From the NCBI RefSeq assembly GCF_914271435.1, contig NZ_CAJZAI010000006.1:62001-126000 (forward strand): a stretch of 64,000 bases of DNA, read 5' to 3'. Positions 16,970-28,385 of the stretch are shown one piece after another. The notes below the pieces were generated by a model. That model was given only the letters and a program-made list of their open reading frames with translations. It did not search any database and was not told the origin of the DNA. Position numbers and translations under genes: made by a program. The first letter of the stretch is position 1; each line of letters begins with the position of its first letter. The DNA comes from Cupriavidus laharis (GTDB taxonomy: Bacteria; Pseudomonadota; Gammaproteobacteria; Burkholderiales; Burkholderiaceae).

Positions 16970-17668
16970 TCAGGGCAGGTCGAACACCAGCACTTCGGCG
17001 CCTTCGCCCTGCGTCAGCGCCACGGCATCCTCGGACTCCAGCTTGGCCGCATCACCGGCCTCGAGCGGCTGGCCGTTGACGACGACCCTGCCACGCGCCA
17101 CATACACGTACGCGCGGCGTCCGGGCGCCAGCGCCAGCGTGGCGGACTCATCACCGTCGAACAAACCCGCATAGAGGCGAACGTCCTGGTGCACGAGCAC
17201 TGAGCCGTCGGCGCCATCGGCACTGGCAACAAGGCGCAGCTGGCCGCGCTTGTCCGCCGCGTCGAAGCGCTTTTCCTCGTAGCCCGGCTCGATGCCGGTC
17301 TGGTTCGGCATGATCCAGATCTGCAGGAAGTGCGTGGTGTCGTGGGCGGCATGGTTGTACTCCGAATGCCGCACGCCGGTGCCGGCACTCATGCGCTGCA
17401 CGTCACCCGGGCGGATCACGCTGCCGTTGCCCATGCTGTCCTTGTGCGCCAGCTCGCCTTCCAGCACATAGCTGATGATCTCCATGTCACGATGGCCGTG
17501 GGTGCCAAAGCCCATGCCCGGCGCGACGCGGTCCTCATTGATCACGCGCAGCGGGCCGAACTGGATGTGCTGTGGATCGTAGTAGTCGGCGAAGGAGAAC
17601 GAGTGATACGACCTCAGCCAGCCATGATCCGCGTAGCCGCGCTCTTCAGACCTTCTGATTTCAATCAT
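16970..17668 (-). CDS. Pirin-family protein
   Basis: 232 aa bicupin. The N-terminal cupin carries the iron-binding pattern GTHGHRDMEIISYVLEGELAHKDS (His/His/His/Glu at about 57-103), and a C-terminal cupin ends in QGEGAEVLVFDLP. Bacterial pirins are Fe(II) proteins variously reported as quercetinases, redox sensors or modulators of pyruvate dehydrogenase; the substrate is unknown here. It is divergent from a LysR regulator (150 bp apart), a conserved pairing suggesting that the LysR protein controls it. Confidence 0.92.
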   Translation of the reverse strand: MIEIRRSEERGYADHGWLRSYHSFSFADYYDPQHIQFGPLRVINEDRVAPGMGFGTHGHRDMEIISYVLEGELAHKDSMGNGSVIRPGDVQRMSAGTGVRHSEYNHAAHDTTHFLQIWIMPNQTGIEPGYEEKRFDAADKRGQLRLVASADGADGSVLVHQDVRLYAGLFDGDESATLALAPGRRAYVYVARGRVVVNGQPLEAGDAAKLESEDAVALTQGEGAEVLVFDLP

Positions 17669-17818
17669 TTTGATGGCCCTCCTTGTGGCCCTGGCTTGCC
17701 GTTCCTTGCTGCATGGCGCTGCAGGGTATGGCGTTTGCTTACGATGCTAGGAAGTTTAAGCCTGGTGGCGTATATTGGACGGCATCGCCTTAGAAGCAAT
17801 CGTTCAGAATTTCTGAAT

Positions 17819-18742
17819 ATGCCACTCTCCCTCGAATCCCTCGAAGTCCTGGACGCCATCGAGCGCAAAGGCAGCTTTGCCGCCGCCGCCCACGAGATGG
17901 GCAAGGTGCCCTCCGCGCTGACCTACGTGGTGCGCAAGCTTGAAGAAGACCTGGACGTGCTGCTGTTCGACCGCCGCCGCCACCGCGCCGAACTGACGCC
18001 GGCCGGGCGCGCACTGCTGGACGAAGGTCGTCACCTGCTGCACGCGGCGGATGACCTGGCGCGCCGCGTCAAGCGGCTGGCCACTGGCTGGGAAGCCACG
18101 CTGACCATCGTGGTCGATGACCTGATCAATTTCCGCGCGCTGCTGCCCGTCATCCAGGACTTCTACGCCGAGAACACGGCCACGCGGCTGCGCTTTGCCA
18201 AGGAAGTGCTCGGCGGTGCCTGGGATGCGCTGGTCAGCAACCGCGCCGACCTGGTGATCGGCGGCGCCTATGACGCCCCCAGCACGCAGGGCTTCCAGAT
18301 CCGGCCACTGGGCAGCATGCCCTTCGTGTTTGCCGTGGCCGCGCACCATCCGCTCGCGACCGAGGAAGGGCCGCTGACAACGATCCAGATCGCCAGGCAC
18401 CGGATCGTGGCCGTGGGCGACACCTCGCGCAACCTGCCGGCGCGTACGCACGGCGTGCTGGCCGGACAGGACGTGCTGGTCGTGCCGACCATGCGCGACA
18501 AGCTCGAGGCACAGATCCGCGGCCTCGGCTGCGGCTGGCTGCCGGCGCCGATGGCGCAGCCGCACATCGAAAGCGGTGTATTGCAGGCGCGCGAGACCAT
18601 CGAGGTGCGCGCGCCCGGCAACTTCAAGGTGGCCTGGCGCACCAGCAACCGCGGCAAGGCGCTGCAATGGTGGGCCGGCAAGCTCGAAGACCCGCGGCTG
18701 GCGCAGGCGCTGCTGCAGCAGCAACCCGATCAGGGCGGCTGA
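17819..18742 (+). CDS. LysR-family transcriptional regulator (pirin-linked)
   Basis: 307 aa. N-terminal winged HTH (residues 4-62) reads LESLEVLDAIERKGSFAAAA and VPSALTYVVRKLEEDLDVLLFDR, followed by the linker and a periplasmic-binding-protein-like effector domain (about 90-295). The ATG at 17819 starts directly before the HTH, as in other LysR proteins. It faces away from the pirin gene, so the 17669-17818 gap is expected to hold the operator; no clear T-N11-A palindrome stood out by eye. Effector unknown. Confidence 0.92.
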   Translation: MPLSLESLEVLDAIERKGSFAAAAHEMGKVPSALTYVVRKLEEDLDVLLFDRRRHRAELTPAGRALLDEGRHLLHAADDLARRVKRLATGWEATLTIVVDDLINFRALLPVIQDFYAENTATRLRFAKEVLGGAWDALVSNRADLVIGGAYDAPSTQGFQIRPLGSMPFVFAVAAHHPLATEEGPLTTIQIARHRIVAVGDTSRNLPARTHGVLAGQDVLVVPTMRDKLEAQIRGLGCGWLPAPMAQPHIESGVLQARETIEVRAPGNFKVAWRTSNRGKALQWWAGKLEDPRLAQALLQQQPDQGG

Positions 18743-18763
18743 AGCTGAGGCGGAGATACGCGC

Positions 18764-19669
18764 ATGGCAGTACCCGCCAGCGGCTATCGCGGCCGCTTCG
18801 CCCCCTCGCCCACCGGCCCGCTGCACATGGGTTCGCTGGTGACCGCGCTGGCCAGCTGGCTGGACGCGCGCGCGCATGGCGGCCGGTGGCTGGTACGGAT
18901 CGAGGACATCGACTATCCGCGCTGCATGCGCGGCGCCGACACCGACATCCTGCAAACGCTGGAACGGCTGGGCCTGGTGCCGGACGAGCCGCCGGTCTGG
19001 CAGAGCCGTCGCGAGGCGCTGTACGCCGACGCGCTGCACCGCCTGGATGCCGCCGGGCAGCTCTACCCGTGCGGCTGCTCGCGCAAGGAGATCGCAGATT
19101 CGTTGCTGCATGTGCGCGAACGGCACCAGACGCTGGGCTATCCGGGCACCTGCCGCAACGGGCTCAACGGCAAGCTGCCGCGCGCCTGGCGCGTGCGCGT
19201 GCCGGACGGCCCGGCGGCCACCATCTGCTTCGACGACCGCTGGCAGAGGCGGCAATGCCAGGACCTGGAAACCGAGGTGGGCGACTTCGTGCTGCGCCGC
19301 GCCGACGGGCTATGGGCCTACCAGTTGGCGGTGGTGGTTGACGACGGCCTGCAGGGCATCACACATATTGTGCGCGGCGCCGACCTGCTCGACTCCACGC
19401 CGCGCCAGATTCACCTGCAGCATCTGCTCGGCCTGCCGACGCCCGCCTACCTGCATGTGCCCGTGGTGGTCAACGCTGTCGGGGAAAAGCTGAGCAAGCA
19501 GAGCGGCGCGCAGGCCATCGACACGAGCGCACCGCTCGACGCCCTGCGCGTGGCCGGCGAGCATCTCGGGCTGCGGAATGAGGGGAAGGACGTGGAGGAT
19601 TGGCTCGAACGAGCCACCGCGGACTGGCTGCAGCGCCTGGCGACGCTGCCAGCCGTGGCCGGGCACTGA
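18764..19669 (+). CDS. gluQ: Glutamyl-Q tRNA(Asp) synthetase
   Basis: 301 aa truncated GluRS paralogue that attaches glutamate to queuosine-34 of tRNA-Asp. It has the class I HIGH-type motif [20 protein letters not shown] (the HIGH equivalent is HMGS), a zinc site [10 protein letters not shown]...YPGTCRNG, and the KMSKS-like [10 protein letters not shown] (about 248-257). The anticodon-binding domain of true GluRS is absent, as expected. It sits 21 bp downstream of the LysR gene. Confidence 0.95.
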   Translation: MAVPASGYRGRFAPSPTGPLHMGSLVTALASWLDARAHGGRWLVRIEDIDYPRCMRGADTDILQTLERLGLVPDEPPVWQSRREALYADALHRLDAAGQLYPCGCSRKEIADSLLHVRERHQTLGYPGTCRNGLNGKLPRAWRVRVPDGPAATICFDDRWQRRQCQDLETEVGDFVLRRADGLWAYQLAVVVDDGLQGITHIVRGADLLDSTPRQIHLQHLLGLPTPAYLHVPVVVNAVGEKLSKQSGAQAIDTSAPLDALRVAGEHLGLRNEGKDVEDWLERATADWLQRLATLPAVAGH

Positions 19670-19699
19670 CGGGCAGCGCCGGCCTCGCGGCAAAGCGGA

Positions 19700-21193
19700 T
19701 CAGGACTTGCGCGGCGCGCCACCCAGCAGGGCGGCGACGGGGCGCTTGGGCGCCTGGCGGCCACGCGACAGCGCCGCCGCAATCATCTCCTCGGCAGGCT
19801 TGGCCGGGGCGCTGTTCGGGCTCGGCTCGTAAGGACGCGAGAAGAACGGGTCATCCGACGGCCGGAACGCGGTGCGGCCACCGCCGTGATCATGGCGGCG
19901 ACGGCGGTCATCTCCTTCGCCATCACCATTGCCGCGCGCACGGCGCACGTCCGCGCGCTGGCGGCGGCGGTCGGACTCTTCCTGGCGGGCCTTTTCGCCG
20001 GTGGGATCGAAACCTTCCAGCGTGCCGCGCGGGACGCTGCGCTTGATCAGTTTCTCGATATCGGCCAGCAGGCGCTCGTCGCCCGGCACGAAGATCGACA
20101 GCGCGTCGCCGCTGGCACCGGCGCGGCCAGTACGGCCAATGCGGTGCACATAGTCTTCGGCACTGAACGGCAGGTCGAAGTTGATCACGCACGGCATGTC
20201 GGCAATATCCAGGCCGCGTGCCGCCACGTCGGTGGCCACCAGCGCGTCGATGGTGCCGTTCTTGAAGCCTTCCAGCGTCTGCATGCGCTCGGTCTGGGTC
20301 TTGTCGCCGTGGATCGCTGCGGCGTTGATGCCCTCGCGCTCCAGATGGCGCGCCAGGCGCGAGCAGCCGATCTTGCTGTTGACGAACACGATGCACTGGC
20401 GCGACAGGCCCTGCGCGGCGCGCTGGCGCAGCAGGTGCACCACGGCGGTCTGCTTCTGGCCGTCTTCCACCTGGTACACCATCTGGCGCACGTTCTCGTT
20501 GGTAGAGTTGCTGCGTGCCACTTCGATGGTGACCGGCTGCTTCAGGTAGCTCGCGGCCAGGCGCTTGATCTCGGGCGAGAACGTCGCCGAGAACAGCAGC
20601 GTCTGCCGCTGCGCCGGCAGCAGGTTGATGATGCGCTGCAGGTCGGGCAGGAAGCCCATGTCGAGCATGCGGTCGGCTTCGTCCAGCACCAGCATCTGCA
20701 CCTGCGACAGGTTCACCGACTTCTGCTGCACGTGGTCCAGCAGGCGGCCCGGCGTGGCCACCAGGATTTCCACGCCGCGGCGCAGGGCGTCGGTCTGCGG
20801 GTTCATGTCCACGCCGCCGAACACCACGGTGCTGCGCAGGTCGGTGTGCTTGGCGTAGCGCGCGACGTTGTCATAGACCTGGTCGGCCAGCTCGCGCGTG
20901 GGCGTGAGCATCAGCGCACGCACGGGGTGGCGTGCCGGCGAGGCACTCGCGTTGGCCATGGGCAGCAGGCGCTGGATGATCGGCAGCGCAAAGCCGGCAG
21001 TCTTGCCGGTGCCGGTCTGGGCCGCGCCCATCACGTCCTTGCCGAGCAGTACCACGGGGATGGCCTGCGCCTGGATCGGCGTCGGCTTGGTATAGCCTTG
21101 CTCGGACAGGGCGCGCAGGATGCGCGCGTCCAGGCCAAAGCTCTCGAACGTCTGCTCGGCTGCGTTCTGGTCAGGTAGGGTCGTAGTCGTCAT
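19700..21193 (-). CDS. rhlE: DEAD-box RNA helicase, RhlE type (second paralogue)
   Basis: 497 aa. The Q motif FESFGLDARILRALSEQGYTKPTPIQ (read in parts), [49 protein letters not shown], and ATDVAARGLDIAD / HRIGRTGRAG are all present. The tail (about 385-497) is Arg/Asp/Gly-rich and ends in Ala/Pro-rich sequence, different from the FGDR repeats of the helicase at the window start. Start at 21193 (MTTTTLPDQ) follows homologues. A long 5' leader is likely (a TAAAAT -10 at 21344-21339), as is frequent for cold-shock helicases. Confidence 0.95.
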   Translation of the reverse strand: MTTTTLPDQNAAEQTFESFGLDARILRALSEQGYTKPTPIQAQAIPVVLLGKDVMGAAQTGTGKTAGFALPIIQRLLPMANASASPARHPVRALMLTPTRELADQVYDNVARYAKHTDLRSTVVFGGVDMNPQTDALRRGVEILVATPGRLLDHVQQKSVNLSQVQMLVLDEADRMLDMGFLPDLQRIINLLPAQRQTLLFSATFSPEIKRLAASYLKQPVTIEVARSNSTNENVRQMVYQVEDGQKQTAVVHLLRQRAAQGLSRQCIVFVNSKIGCSRLARHLEREGINAAAIHGDKTQTERMQTLEGFKNGTIDALVATDVAARGLDIADMPCVINFDLPFSAEDYVHRIGRTGRAGASGDALSIFVPGDERLLADIEKLIKRSVPRGTLEGFDPTGEKARQEESDRRRQRADVRRARGNGDGEGDDRRRRHDHGGGRTAFRPSDDPFFSRPYEPSPNSAPAKPAEEMIAAALSRGRQAPKRPVAALLGGAPRKS

Positions 21194-21793
21194 GGTATCG
21201 GGGTGTGGCGGGAGGCGAACCCGGCACAAACGGATACGCGTCTGGAACTCATCTCGCCTTGCTGGAGGCCGGATCCGGGGTGGATCCTGGCGCGGCTATG
21301 CCGTCAACGGCATTTGCCCAAGCGAATCAAAGACTTACATTTTAGCACCTCTGCCGCCGCACTGAACAGGTGGGCAACGCGGCACTGCGTGCGCAGCAGA
21401 TTTCGCGAACCAGTATGGGCATCACGAATTTCAACAACGTGTCACATGGCGCTGCGATCATGCTCGCCAATCCGCCGGCGATGGCAGCCGGCCCACCGCA
21501 GAATACGACAAGAGCATCGACATGGATCTGGACTTCCTTCGCCAGGCGCGTAACCGCTTCCTGCAGACTTCCACCGTTTTCCTGGGACTGCCGGGCGGGC
21601 CGGGCCCGGCCGTGCCGTCCGGCTGCCCCGCTGGCCAGCCAGACAGCTCCGGCCCGCAGCTGCCGGCGTGGCCGTTTGCACAGCACAGCCTGCCGACAGT
21701 TGCCTGACAATTCTGGCACGCTCAGAGGCGCATCGGCCCGGCGCGACAGGGTCTGCCCGGAGGCAAGTTGCCTGCCCCCTCCTCCGCTACCGG
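21194..21793. other. 600-bp intergenic region upstream of the second rhlE
   Basis: Holds the probable rhlE promoter (TAAAAT at 21344-21339, minus strand; no strong -35) and a leader of about 140 nt. The remainder, 21370-21793, has several short overlapping ORFs on both strands with no recognisable product or RBS-supported start, and GC-rich runs near 21590-21670. I see no gene here that I can support. Confidence 0.5.
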
Positions 21794-22750
21794 TCAGCTG
21801 AGCAGCCGGTACGCCAGCCGCGCGGCAACGCGCGCACCGCAACCGTCGCGATCATAGGCGGGGTTGAACTCGGCCAGGTCGGCCACGCGCAGCTTGCCGC
21901 TGGCCTTGACCACTTCCACCACGGCCTCGACCACCGTTAGTGGCACGCCATAGGCGGCGGGCGCCGACACCGCAGGCATCACCGCCGCGGGCAATACATC
22001 GAGATCGATGCTCAGGTACACATGCGCGGCTTCGTCGATCCAGCCCTGCAATTCGGCAAGGCGCGCCTCGAGATGGCGCTCCTGCATCAGCACGTCTTCG
22101 ACGCAGCGCACATTCAGTTGCCGGGCGCGCGCGAACAGTGCTGCTGTATTGCCGAGGCGGCTGACGCCAAGACAGGCGTAGTCGAAGCGCAGGCCGCGTT
22201 CACGGCAGTCGGCGGCGATCTGGTCGAACGGCGTACCGGAACTGGCCGGACGGCTCGTTCGCAGGTCGAAATGCGCGTCAAGGTTGATCACCAGCACGCG
22301 GCCATGGTCATCACGCGCGTCCAAGTGCGCACGCAGGCCTTGCCACGTGCCCCACGCCACTTCGTGGCCGCCGCCCAGCACCAGCGGACGGGCGCCCGCC
22401 GCCAACTCCGAGGCGACCGCCTGTCCCAGCGCCTGCTGGGCGGCTTCGAGTTGATCGCCTTCACAAGGGATGTCGCCGGCATCGTACAGCGCCTGTACGT
22501 CGTGGGCCGGCACGCCCGCCAGCGCGCGCCGGATCTCCTGCGGACCGGCTGCCGCGCCCGGGCGCCCCTGGTTGCGCAGCACGCCGGCATCGCAGCAGAA
22601 GCCGATCAGCACCGGCGCGCCGGGCTCGCGGCGCACGTCCCCGCGCACTACATTGAACAGGCGCCGAGTGTCGCCGGCTTCGTCATGATCGACGCGCCCG
22701 CGCCAGACGGCTTGCACGGGCTGGCCGTCACGCACTACTGCAGCATTCAT
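21794..22750 (-). CDS. hutG: Formimidoylglutamase (arginase/ureohydrolase family)
   Basis: 318 aa binuclear manganese hydrolase. It splits N-formimidoyl-glutamate into glutamate and formamide, the last step of one histidine degradation route. Metal-ligand motifs are [11 protein letters not shown] (His), [10 protein letters not shown] (DxHxD) and [24 protein letters not shown] (DxDxxxP-like), followed by the family Glu region [13 protein letters not shown]. It is assigned as HutG rather than arginase from its hut neighbourhood. Its ATG overlaps the end of the MFS gene by four bases, so it is translated downstream of it. Confidence 0.88.
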   Translation of the reverse strand: MNAAVVRDGQPVQAVWRGRVDHDEAGDTRRLFNVVRGDVRREPGAPVLIGFCCDAGVLRNQGRPGAAAGPQEIRRALAGVPAHDVQALYDAGDIPCEGDQLEAAQQALGQAVASELAAGARPLVLGGGHEVAWGTWQGLRAHLDARDDHGRVLVINLDAHFDLRTSRPASSGTPFDQIAADCRERGLRFDYACLGVSRLGNTAALFARARQLNVRCVEDVLMQERHLEARLAELQGWIDEAAHVYLSIDLDVLPAAVMPAVSAPAAYGVPLTVVEAVVEVVKASGKLRVADLAEFNPAYDRDGCGARVAARLAYRLLS

Positions 22751-24045
22751 TTCAGGCGCCGTCCCAGCGTCTCGGGCACCAGCGCGAGACCGATCAGCGA
22801 CACCAGCCCGCAGCCGATCACGTAGAGCGCCGGGGCATTGGCGTCACCGGTGATCTGGATCAGGCGGGTCGAGAAGTACTGCGCAAAGCCACCGAAGATG
22901 GCAATCGCCACGCAGTATGCAATCGACAGGCCAGTGGCGCGCAGCCGCAGCGGCAGCACTTCGCTGACCAGCACCATCGAGGCCGGCGCGGTCATCGACA
23001 TCGGCACCGACAGGCAGGCCACCACCACCAGCAACCGGGCCAGCGAAGGCTCGGCGTTGATCAGCACGAACGCCGGGTAGACCATCACCAGCAGGGCCAC
23101 GCGCGACCACAGCACCACCGTCTTGCGGCCGATGCGGTCGGCCAGCCGGCCGGCGAACGGCGACAGCACCACCTGCACCAGCGCCGCAATGCATCCGGCC
23201 CAGATGCTCAGCGACAGTGGCATCTTCAGCACGCTCACGGCGTAGTTGCTGAGGTAGTAGACGACGATATAGGTCGACGAGGCCAGGCCAATCATCAGCA
23301 GGATGCTGGCGAGCACCTCGCGTGCATGCCGGCGCAGCAGCGGCCATTGCGCGGCGTGCTGGCCGTGATGCACGGGCTCGGCGGTCTCTTCCAGCCGGCG
23401 GCGGATCACCAGGCCGACCGGAATGACGAGAATGCCGATCAGGAAGGCCAGGCGCCAGCCCCATGCTTCCAGTTCGGCTGGCGCCAGCACGTTGCTGAGC
23501 ACCAGGCCGGTCACCGCGCCCAGCAGTGCCGCCAGGCCCTGGCTGAACGGCTGCCACGCGGTGTAGAAGCCGCGCGTGCGGTCATCCGCATATTCGAGCA
23601 GCAGCGCGGTGGACGCGCCCATTTCGCCGCCGATGGCAAAGCCCTGCACCAGCCGGGCCACCACCACCATCACCGGCGCAAGAATGCCGATCTGCGCGTA
23701 CGGCGGCGTCACCACGAAGATCAGCGAGCTCAGGCCCATCAGCCACAGCGTCAGCGCCACGGCCGGCTTGCGGCCTGCGCGGTCCGCGTACATGCCGATC
23801 AGCAGGCCGCCGAGCGGGCGCATCAGGAAGCCGACGCCGAAGGTGGCGAACGACATCAGCAACTGGCCGGTCGGGTTGTCGACGGGGAAATACAGCCGGC
23901 CGATCAGCGTCGCAAAGAAGCTGTAGACCACGAAATCGTAGAACTCCAGGCCGTTGCCGATGGTGATCGCGGCAATGGCGCGCGCGCGTGACAGCTGCGG
24001 CTGCGGCGCCGCGACCGCCACGCCGGCGGTGGTGTCGATGGACAT
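22747..24045 (-). CDS. MFS transporter, metabolite:H+ symporter (MHS) type
   Basis: 432 aa with 12 predicted transmembrane helices. It shows the MHS/ProP-like N-terminus [21 protein letters not shown], the loop [17 protein letters not shown] (MFS motif A) and [12 protein letters not shown] after helix 8. It lies between hutU and hutG and overlaps hutG by four bases, so the substrate is probably histidine, urocanate or a related intermediate (inference). Start at 24045 (MSIDTTAG) leaves 43 bp after hutU; a longer upstream reading is not coding-like. Confidence 0.85.
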   Translation of the reverse strand: MSIDTTAGVAVAAPQPQLSRARAIAAITIGNGLEFYDFVVYSFFATLIGRLYFPVDNPTGQLLMSFATFGVGFLMRPLGGLLIGMYADRAGRKPAVALTLWLMGLSSLIFVVTPPYAQIGILAPVMVVVARLVQGFAIGGEMGASTALLLEYADDRTRGFYTAWQPFSQGLAALLGAVTGLVLSNVLAPAELEAWGWRLAFLIGILVIPVGLVIRRRLEETAEPVHHGQHAAQWPLLRRHAREVLASILLMIGLASSTYIVVYYLSNYAVSVLKMPLSLSIWAGCIAALVQVVLSPFAGRLADRIGRKTVVLWSRVALLVMVYPAFVLINAEPSLARLLVVVACLSVPMSMTAPASMVLVSEVLPLRLRATGLSIAYCVAIAIFGGFAQYFSTRLIQITGDANAPALYVIGCGLVSLIGLALVPETLGRRLK

Positions 24046-24088
24046 GGGTGTCTCCGTGAATGGGATGGCAGCGGCTCTTGCTGGCCGA

Positions 24089-25762
<1,674 letters not shown>

Positions 25763-25829
25763 GGCAGCTCCTTCGGGATTCACTGGCCCGGCCACGCCGG
25801 GAAACGTCATCTGATAGTGGTGTATAGTG

Positions 25830-25842
25830 TTGTATATACAAG
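25830..25842. promoter_or_regulatory. Probable HutC operator upstream of hutU
   Basis: TTGTATATACAAG contains a perfect 12-bp palindrome (TTGTATATACAA) matching the HutC-type operator known from Pseudomonas hut operons. It lies 68 bp upstream of the hutU GTG. A partial copy, GTGTATAGTG, sits next to it at about 25820-25829. Confidence 0.75.
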
Positions 25843-25900
25843 CACAGATGTATTGGGGTATTCCCGGGGATCGAAGAAGAATCGAGACCCTGAAGTGACT

Positions 25901-25922
25901 GCGCCCGGACTTTGCCGGGCGC
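25901..25922. other. Hairpin at the hutC 3' side
   Basis: GCGCCCGG-ACTTTG-CCGGGCGC is a perfect 8-bp stem between hutC and the hutU promoter region. It has no U-tract, so termination is uncertain. Confidence 0.4.
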
Positions 25923-25946
25923 GAGTGTCGAATCAGTAACGCAAGG

Positions 25947-26702
25947 TCAGGACGTGAATCGCCCTTCGAGCCGGTGCATCGAGCCCGGATGCAACAGGCG
26001 CACCGACGTCACCACGCGATTGCCGGACCAGGTACGGCGGCGGATCAGCAGGCAGGGCTCGCCGCGGTCGATCTGCAGCAGCGCGCATTCGTCGGGCGTG
26101 GCCAGCACGGCTTCGACCACGTGCTCGCCCTCGGTCAGCGGCGCCACGCGCGACAGGTATTCGTATGGGGTCTGGCGGGTAAAGTCCTGCTGCAGGTAGT
26201 CGGGCGCAACCGTCGGATTGACGTAGCGGTCCTCGAGCTGGATCGGCACATCGTCCTCGTAGTGCACGATCACCGTGTGGAACACGCGCTGGCTCTCGCC
26301 CACATCGAGCGCGGCGGCCCGCGCGGCGCCCGCCACCTCTTCGCTGCTCTTCACCACCCTGGCATGGTGGCGGTGGCCACGCGCCGCGATTTCCTCGGCG
26401 ATATTGTTGACTGCGTACAGCGCGGAGTTGCGCTTGGGCTCCGCGACGAAGGTGCCGACGCCTTGCATGCGCACCAGCAAGCCATCGGCGGTCAGCTCAC
26501 GCAATGCGCGATTGACCGTCATGCGGCTCACGCCGAGCTCTTCGACCAGTTCGGTTTCGGACGGCACGCGATGATGCGGCGGCCAGCTGCCATCGGCGAT
26601 CCTGCTGCTGATGAACTGCTTGACGCGCGCATAGAGCGGTGCGGGCAGCGTATCGGACAGCCCGGCGGCGGGCCGGCCCGGCTGTGCGGAGGCTTGAGAC
26701 AA
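25947..26702 (-). CDS. hutC: HutC, GntR-family repressor of histidine utilisation
   Basis: 251 aa. The N-terminal GntR winged HTH reads [17 protein letters not shown] and [21 protein letters not shown] (about 50-72), and the C-terminal UTRA effector domain (about 95-245) binds urocanate in characterised HutC. It is on the same strand as and upstream of hutU, with the operator between them. CTTGTATAGAG at about 26759-26769 resembles half an operator ahead of its own start, suggesting autoregulation. Confidence 0.92.
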   Translation of the reverse strand: MSQASAQPGRPAAGLSDTLPAPLYARVKQFISSRIADGSWPPHHRVPSETELVEELGVSRMTVNRALRELTADGLLVRMQGVGTFVAEPKRNSALYAVNNIAEEIAARGHRHHARVVKSSEEVAGAARAAALDVGESQRVFHTVIVHYEDDVPIQLEDRYVNPTVAPDYLQQDFTRQTPYEYLSRVAPLTEGEHVVEAVLATPDECALLQIDRGEPCLLIRRRTWSGNRVVTSVRLLHPGSMHRLEGRFTS

Positions 26703-26758
26703 AACGGTTTCCCTGTGGAGGCTGGCGCCGCCGGCAATGCTGCCAGGGCGCCCGCCGG

Positions 26759-26769
26759 ACTTGTATAGA
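26759..26769. promoter_or_regulatory. Possible HutC half-operator upstream of hutC
   Basis: ACTTGTATAGA shares the CTTGTATA arm of the palindrome found ahead of hutU and lies about 57 bp before the hutC start. Only one arm is conserved, so this is tentative. Confidence 0.35.
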
Positions 26770-26814
26770 GCGGTGTTTACATCATCGCCGAATGTACCAC
26801 GCGGCGCACCCCTG

Positions 26815-27531
26815 TCAGCCAGTCGCCAGCCGCCGCAGCGCCGCGGGCTGCAGCAGTTCCACCTGCCGGTAGTGCCGGCGTATCCAGCCAGCGTCCTCCC
26901 ACGCCTGCAGGTATTTGGCCACGGTCTGGCGCGAGCGATTGACCATGTCGCCGAGGTCTTCGGCGGAAACGCGCACTACGTGGTCGGTACGGTCGGCCAG
27001 CTCGAGCAGTCGCGCGGCCATCCGCGCATCGACAGGCGCCTGCTGGGCGCGGTCGGCGTGGTCGAACGCGACGCGCAGGCGGGCGCAGATCTGCTGGACG
27101 ATCAGTTGCATGCCTTCCGGGTGTGCAGCCAGGATGCGGTCGAAGTCGCGCCGACCCAGCACCAGCAGTTCGGTGCTGCCCACGGCGAACGCATCATGCG
27201 TGCGCGGCTTGCCGTCGAGCAGCGAAATCTCGCCGAACCAACGGCCGCGGCCGATCACCGAATAGACCGACTCGCGTCCGCTCTTGCTGACGCGGCTCAT
27301 GCGCACGCGGCCCGACAGCACCATGCAGAAATAGGTGGGCGGATCTCCGCGCGCGAAGACCATATCGCCGTCGCCAAAACGCTGGCGGCGTGCGGCCTTC
27401 TGCACCGCATCGAGCACGCGGGCCGGCGCATTGCGCAGCCAGCCGCTCGCCACCACGCTGCGCGGCAGCGTCCTGCCGGATTCCACGCCTTTCACATCAC
27501 CCCTCCCGCTGGCCAAAGCGAGATTGTCCAA
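26815..27531 (-). CDS. Crp/Fnr-family transcriptional regulator
   Basis: 238 aa. A cyclic-nucleotide-binding-like beta-roll (about 48-150) contains GDPPTYFCMVLSGRVRMS and RGRWFGEISLLDGKPRTHDA. The C-terminal HTH (about 165-238) has the recognition segment VSAEDLGDMVNRSRQTVAKYL. There is no FNR-type N-terminal Cys cluster. It is divergent from the class II aldolase operon (82 bp gap), which it may control. No CRP-type TGTGA-N6-TCACA site stood out in the gap. Confidence 0.88.
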   Translation of the reverse strand: MDNLALASGRGDVKGVESGRTLPRSVVASGWLRNAPARVLDAVQKAARRQRFGDGDMVFARGDPPTYFCMVLSGRVRMSRVSKSGRESVYSVIGRGRWFGEISLLDGKPRTHDAFAVGSTELLVLGRRDFDRILAAHPEGMQLIVQQICARLRVAFDHADRAQQAPVDARMAARLLELADRTDHVVRVSAEDLGDMVNRSRQTVAKYLQAWEDAGWIRRHYRQVELLQPAALRRLATG

Positions 27532-27613
27532 TACTTAACAGACTTGCGCTGGCGCCTGGGCGCAGAATGCCGCAGCACTCACGATACAGAAAGCACCCCC
27601 CGGAGGCATTCAA

Positions 27614-28384
27614 ATGGCGCAAGTACAACTCGTCGATTCCGTCAGGGACCGCGTTTCCGACGCGGAATGGCAGATGCGCATAGACCTGGCGGCGGCCTAT
27701 CGCCTGGTCGCGCATTTCGGCTGGGACGACCTGATCTTCACGCACATCTCGGCGCGCGTGCCCGACGCACCGGACCAGTTCCTGATCAACCCCTACGGCA
27801 TGCTGTTCGACGAGATCACGGCGTCCAGCCTGGTCAAGGTCGACCATCACGGCCAGCCCGTGATGGACACGCCGTATGACGTCAACCCGGCTGGCTTCAT
27901 CATCCACAGCGCCGTGCACGAAGCGCGCCCGGAAATCGGCTGCGTCATGCATACGCACACGCCGCACGGGGTGGCAGTGTCGGCCCAGCAGGCCGGCCTG
28001 CTGCCGCTCTCGCAGCAGGCCATGTTCGCGCGCATGGGCCTGGCCTACCACGACTACGAAGGCGTGGCGTTGCGCGAGGACGAAAAGGTGCGGCTGGTGG
28101 CCGATCTGGGCCGCAGCAAGCAGATGATCCTGCGCAACCACGGCCTGCTGACCTGCGGGCGCACGGTGTCCGACGCGTTCCTGACGATGTACACGCTGGA
28201 GTCGGCCTGCCGCGTCCAGATTCTCGCGCAAAGCGGCGGCACGCCGCTGACGCTGGTGCCGGAAGCCGTCAGCACCGGCGTGGGCGAGCAGGCGCGCCAG
28301 GCCACCAAGGGCAAGGGCTCGGGCCTGGCATGGCCGGGCCTGCTGCGCCGCCTCGACCGTATTCAACCCGACTTCCGCAACTGA
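27614..28384 (+). CDS. Class II aldolase/adducin-family protein
   Basis: 256 aa, zinc-dependent aldolase fold related to fuculose-phosphate aldolase. The zinc-binding histidines are in MHTHTPHGVAV (about 115-125) and a third at ILRNHGLLTCG (about 175). FTHISARVPD near the N-terminus matches the substrate phosphate or carboxylate loop. Members of this subgroup (YgbL/adducin-like) act on small sugar acids or ketoacids; the substrate is not assignable. It is followed one base later by a hydroxyacid dehydrogenase, so an operon is likely. Confidence 0.85.
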   Translation: MAQVQLVDSVRDRVSDAEWQMRIDLAAAYRLVAHFGWDDLIFTHISARVPDAPDQFLINPYGMLFDEITASSLVKVDHHGQPVMDTPYDVNPAGFIIHSAVHEARPEIGCVMHTHTPHGVAVSAQQAGLLPLSQQAMFARMGLAYHDYEGVALREDEKVRLVADLGRSKQMILRNHGLLTCGRTVSDAFLTMYTLESACRVQILAQSGGTPLTLVPEAVSTGVGEQARQATKGKGSGLAWPGLLRRLDRIQPDFRN

Positions 28385-28385
28385 C

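Noticed and set aside
21370..21801. Small plus-strand gene between rhlE and hutG
   Set aside because: Several short frames overlap, none with a convincing SD or conserved-looking product.
27532..27613. CRP-type binding site in the regulator/aldolase gap
   Set aside because: No TGTGA-N6-TCACA-like palindrome was visible.
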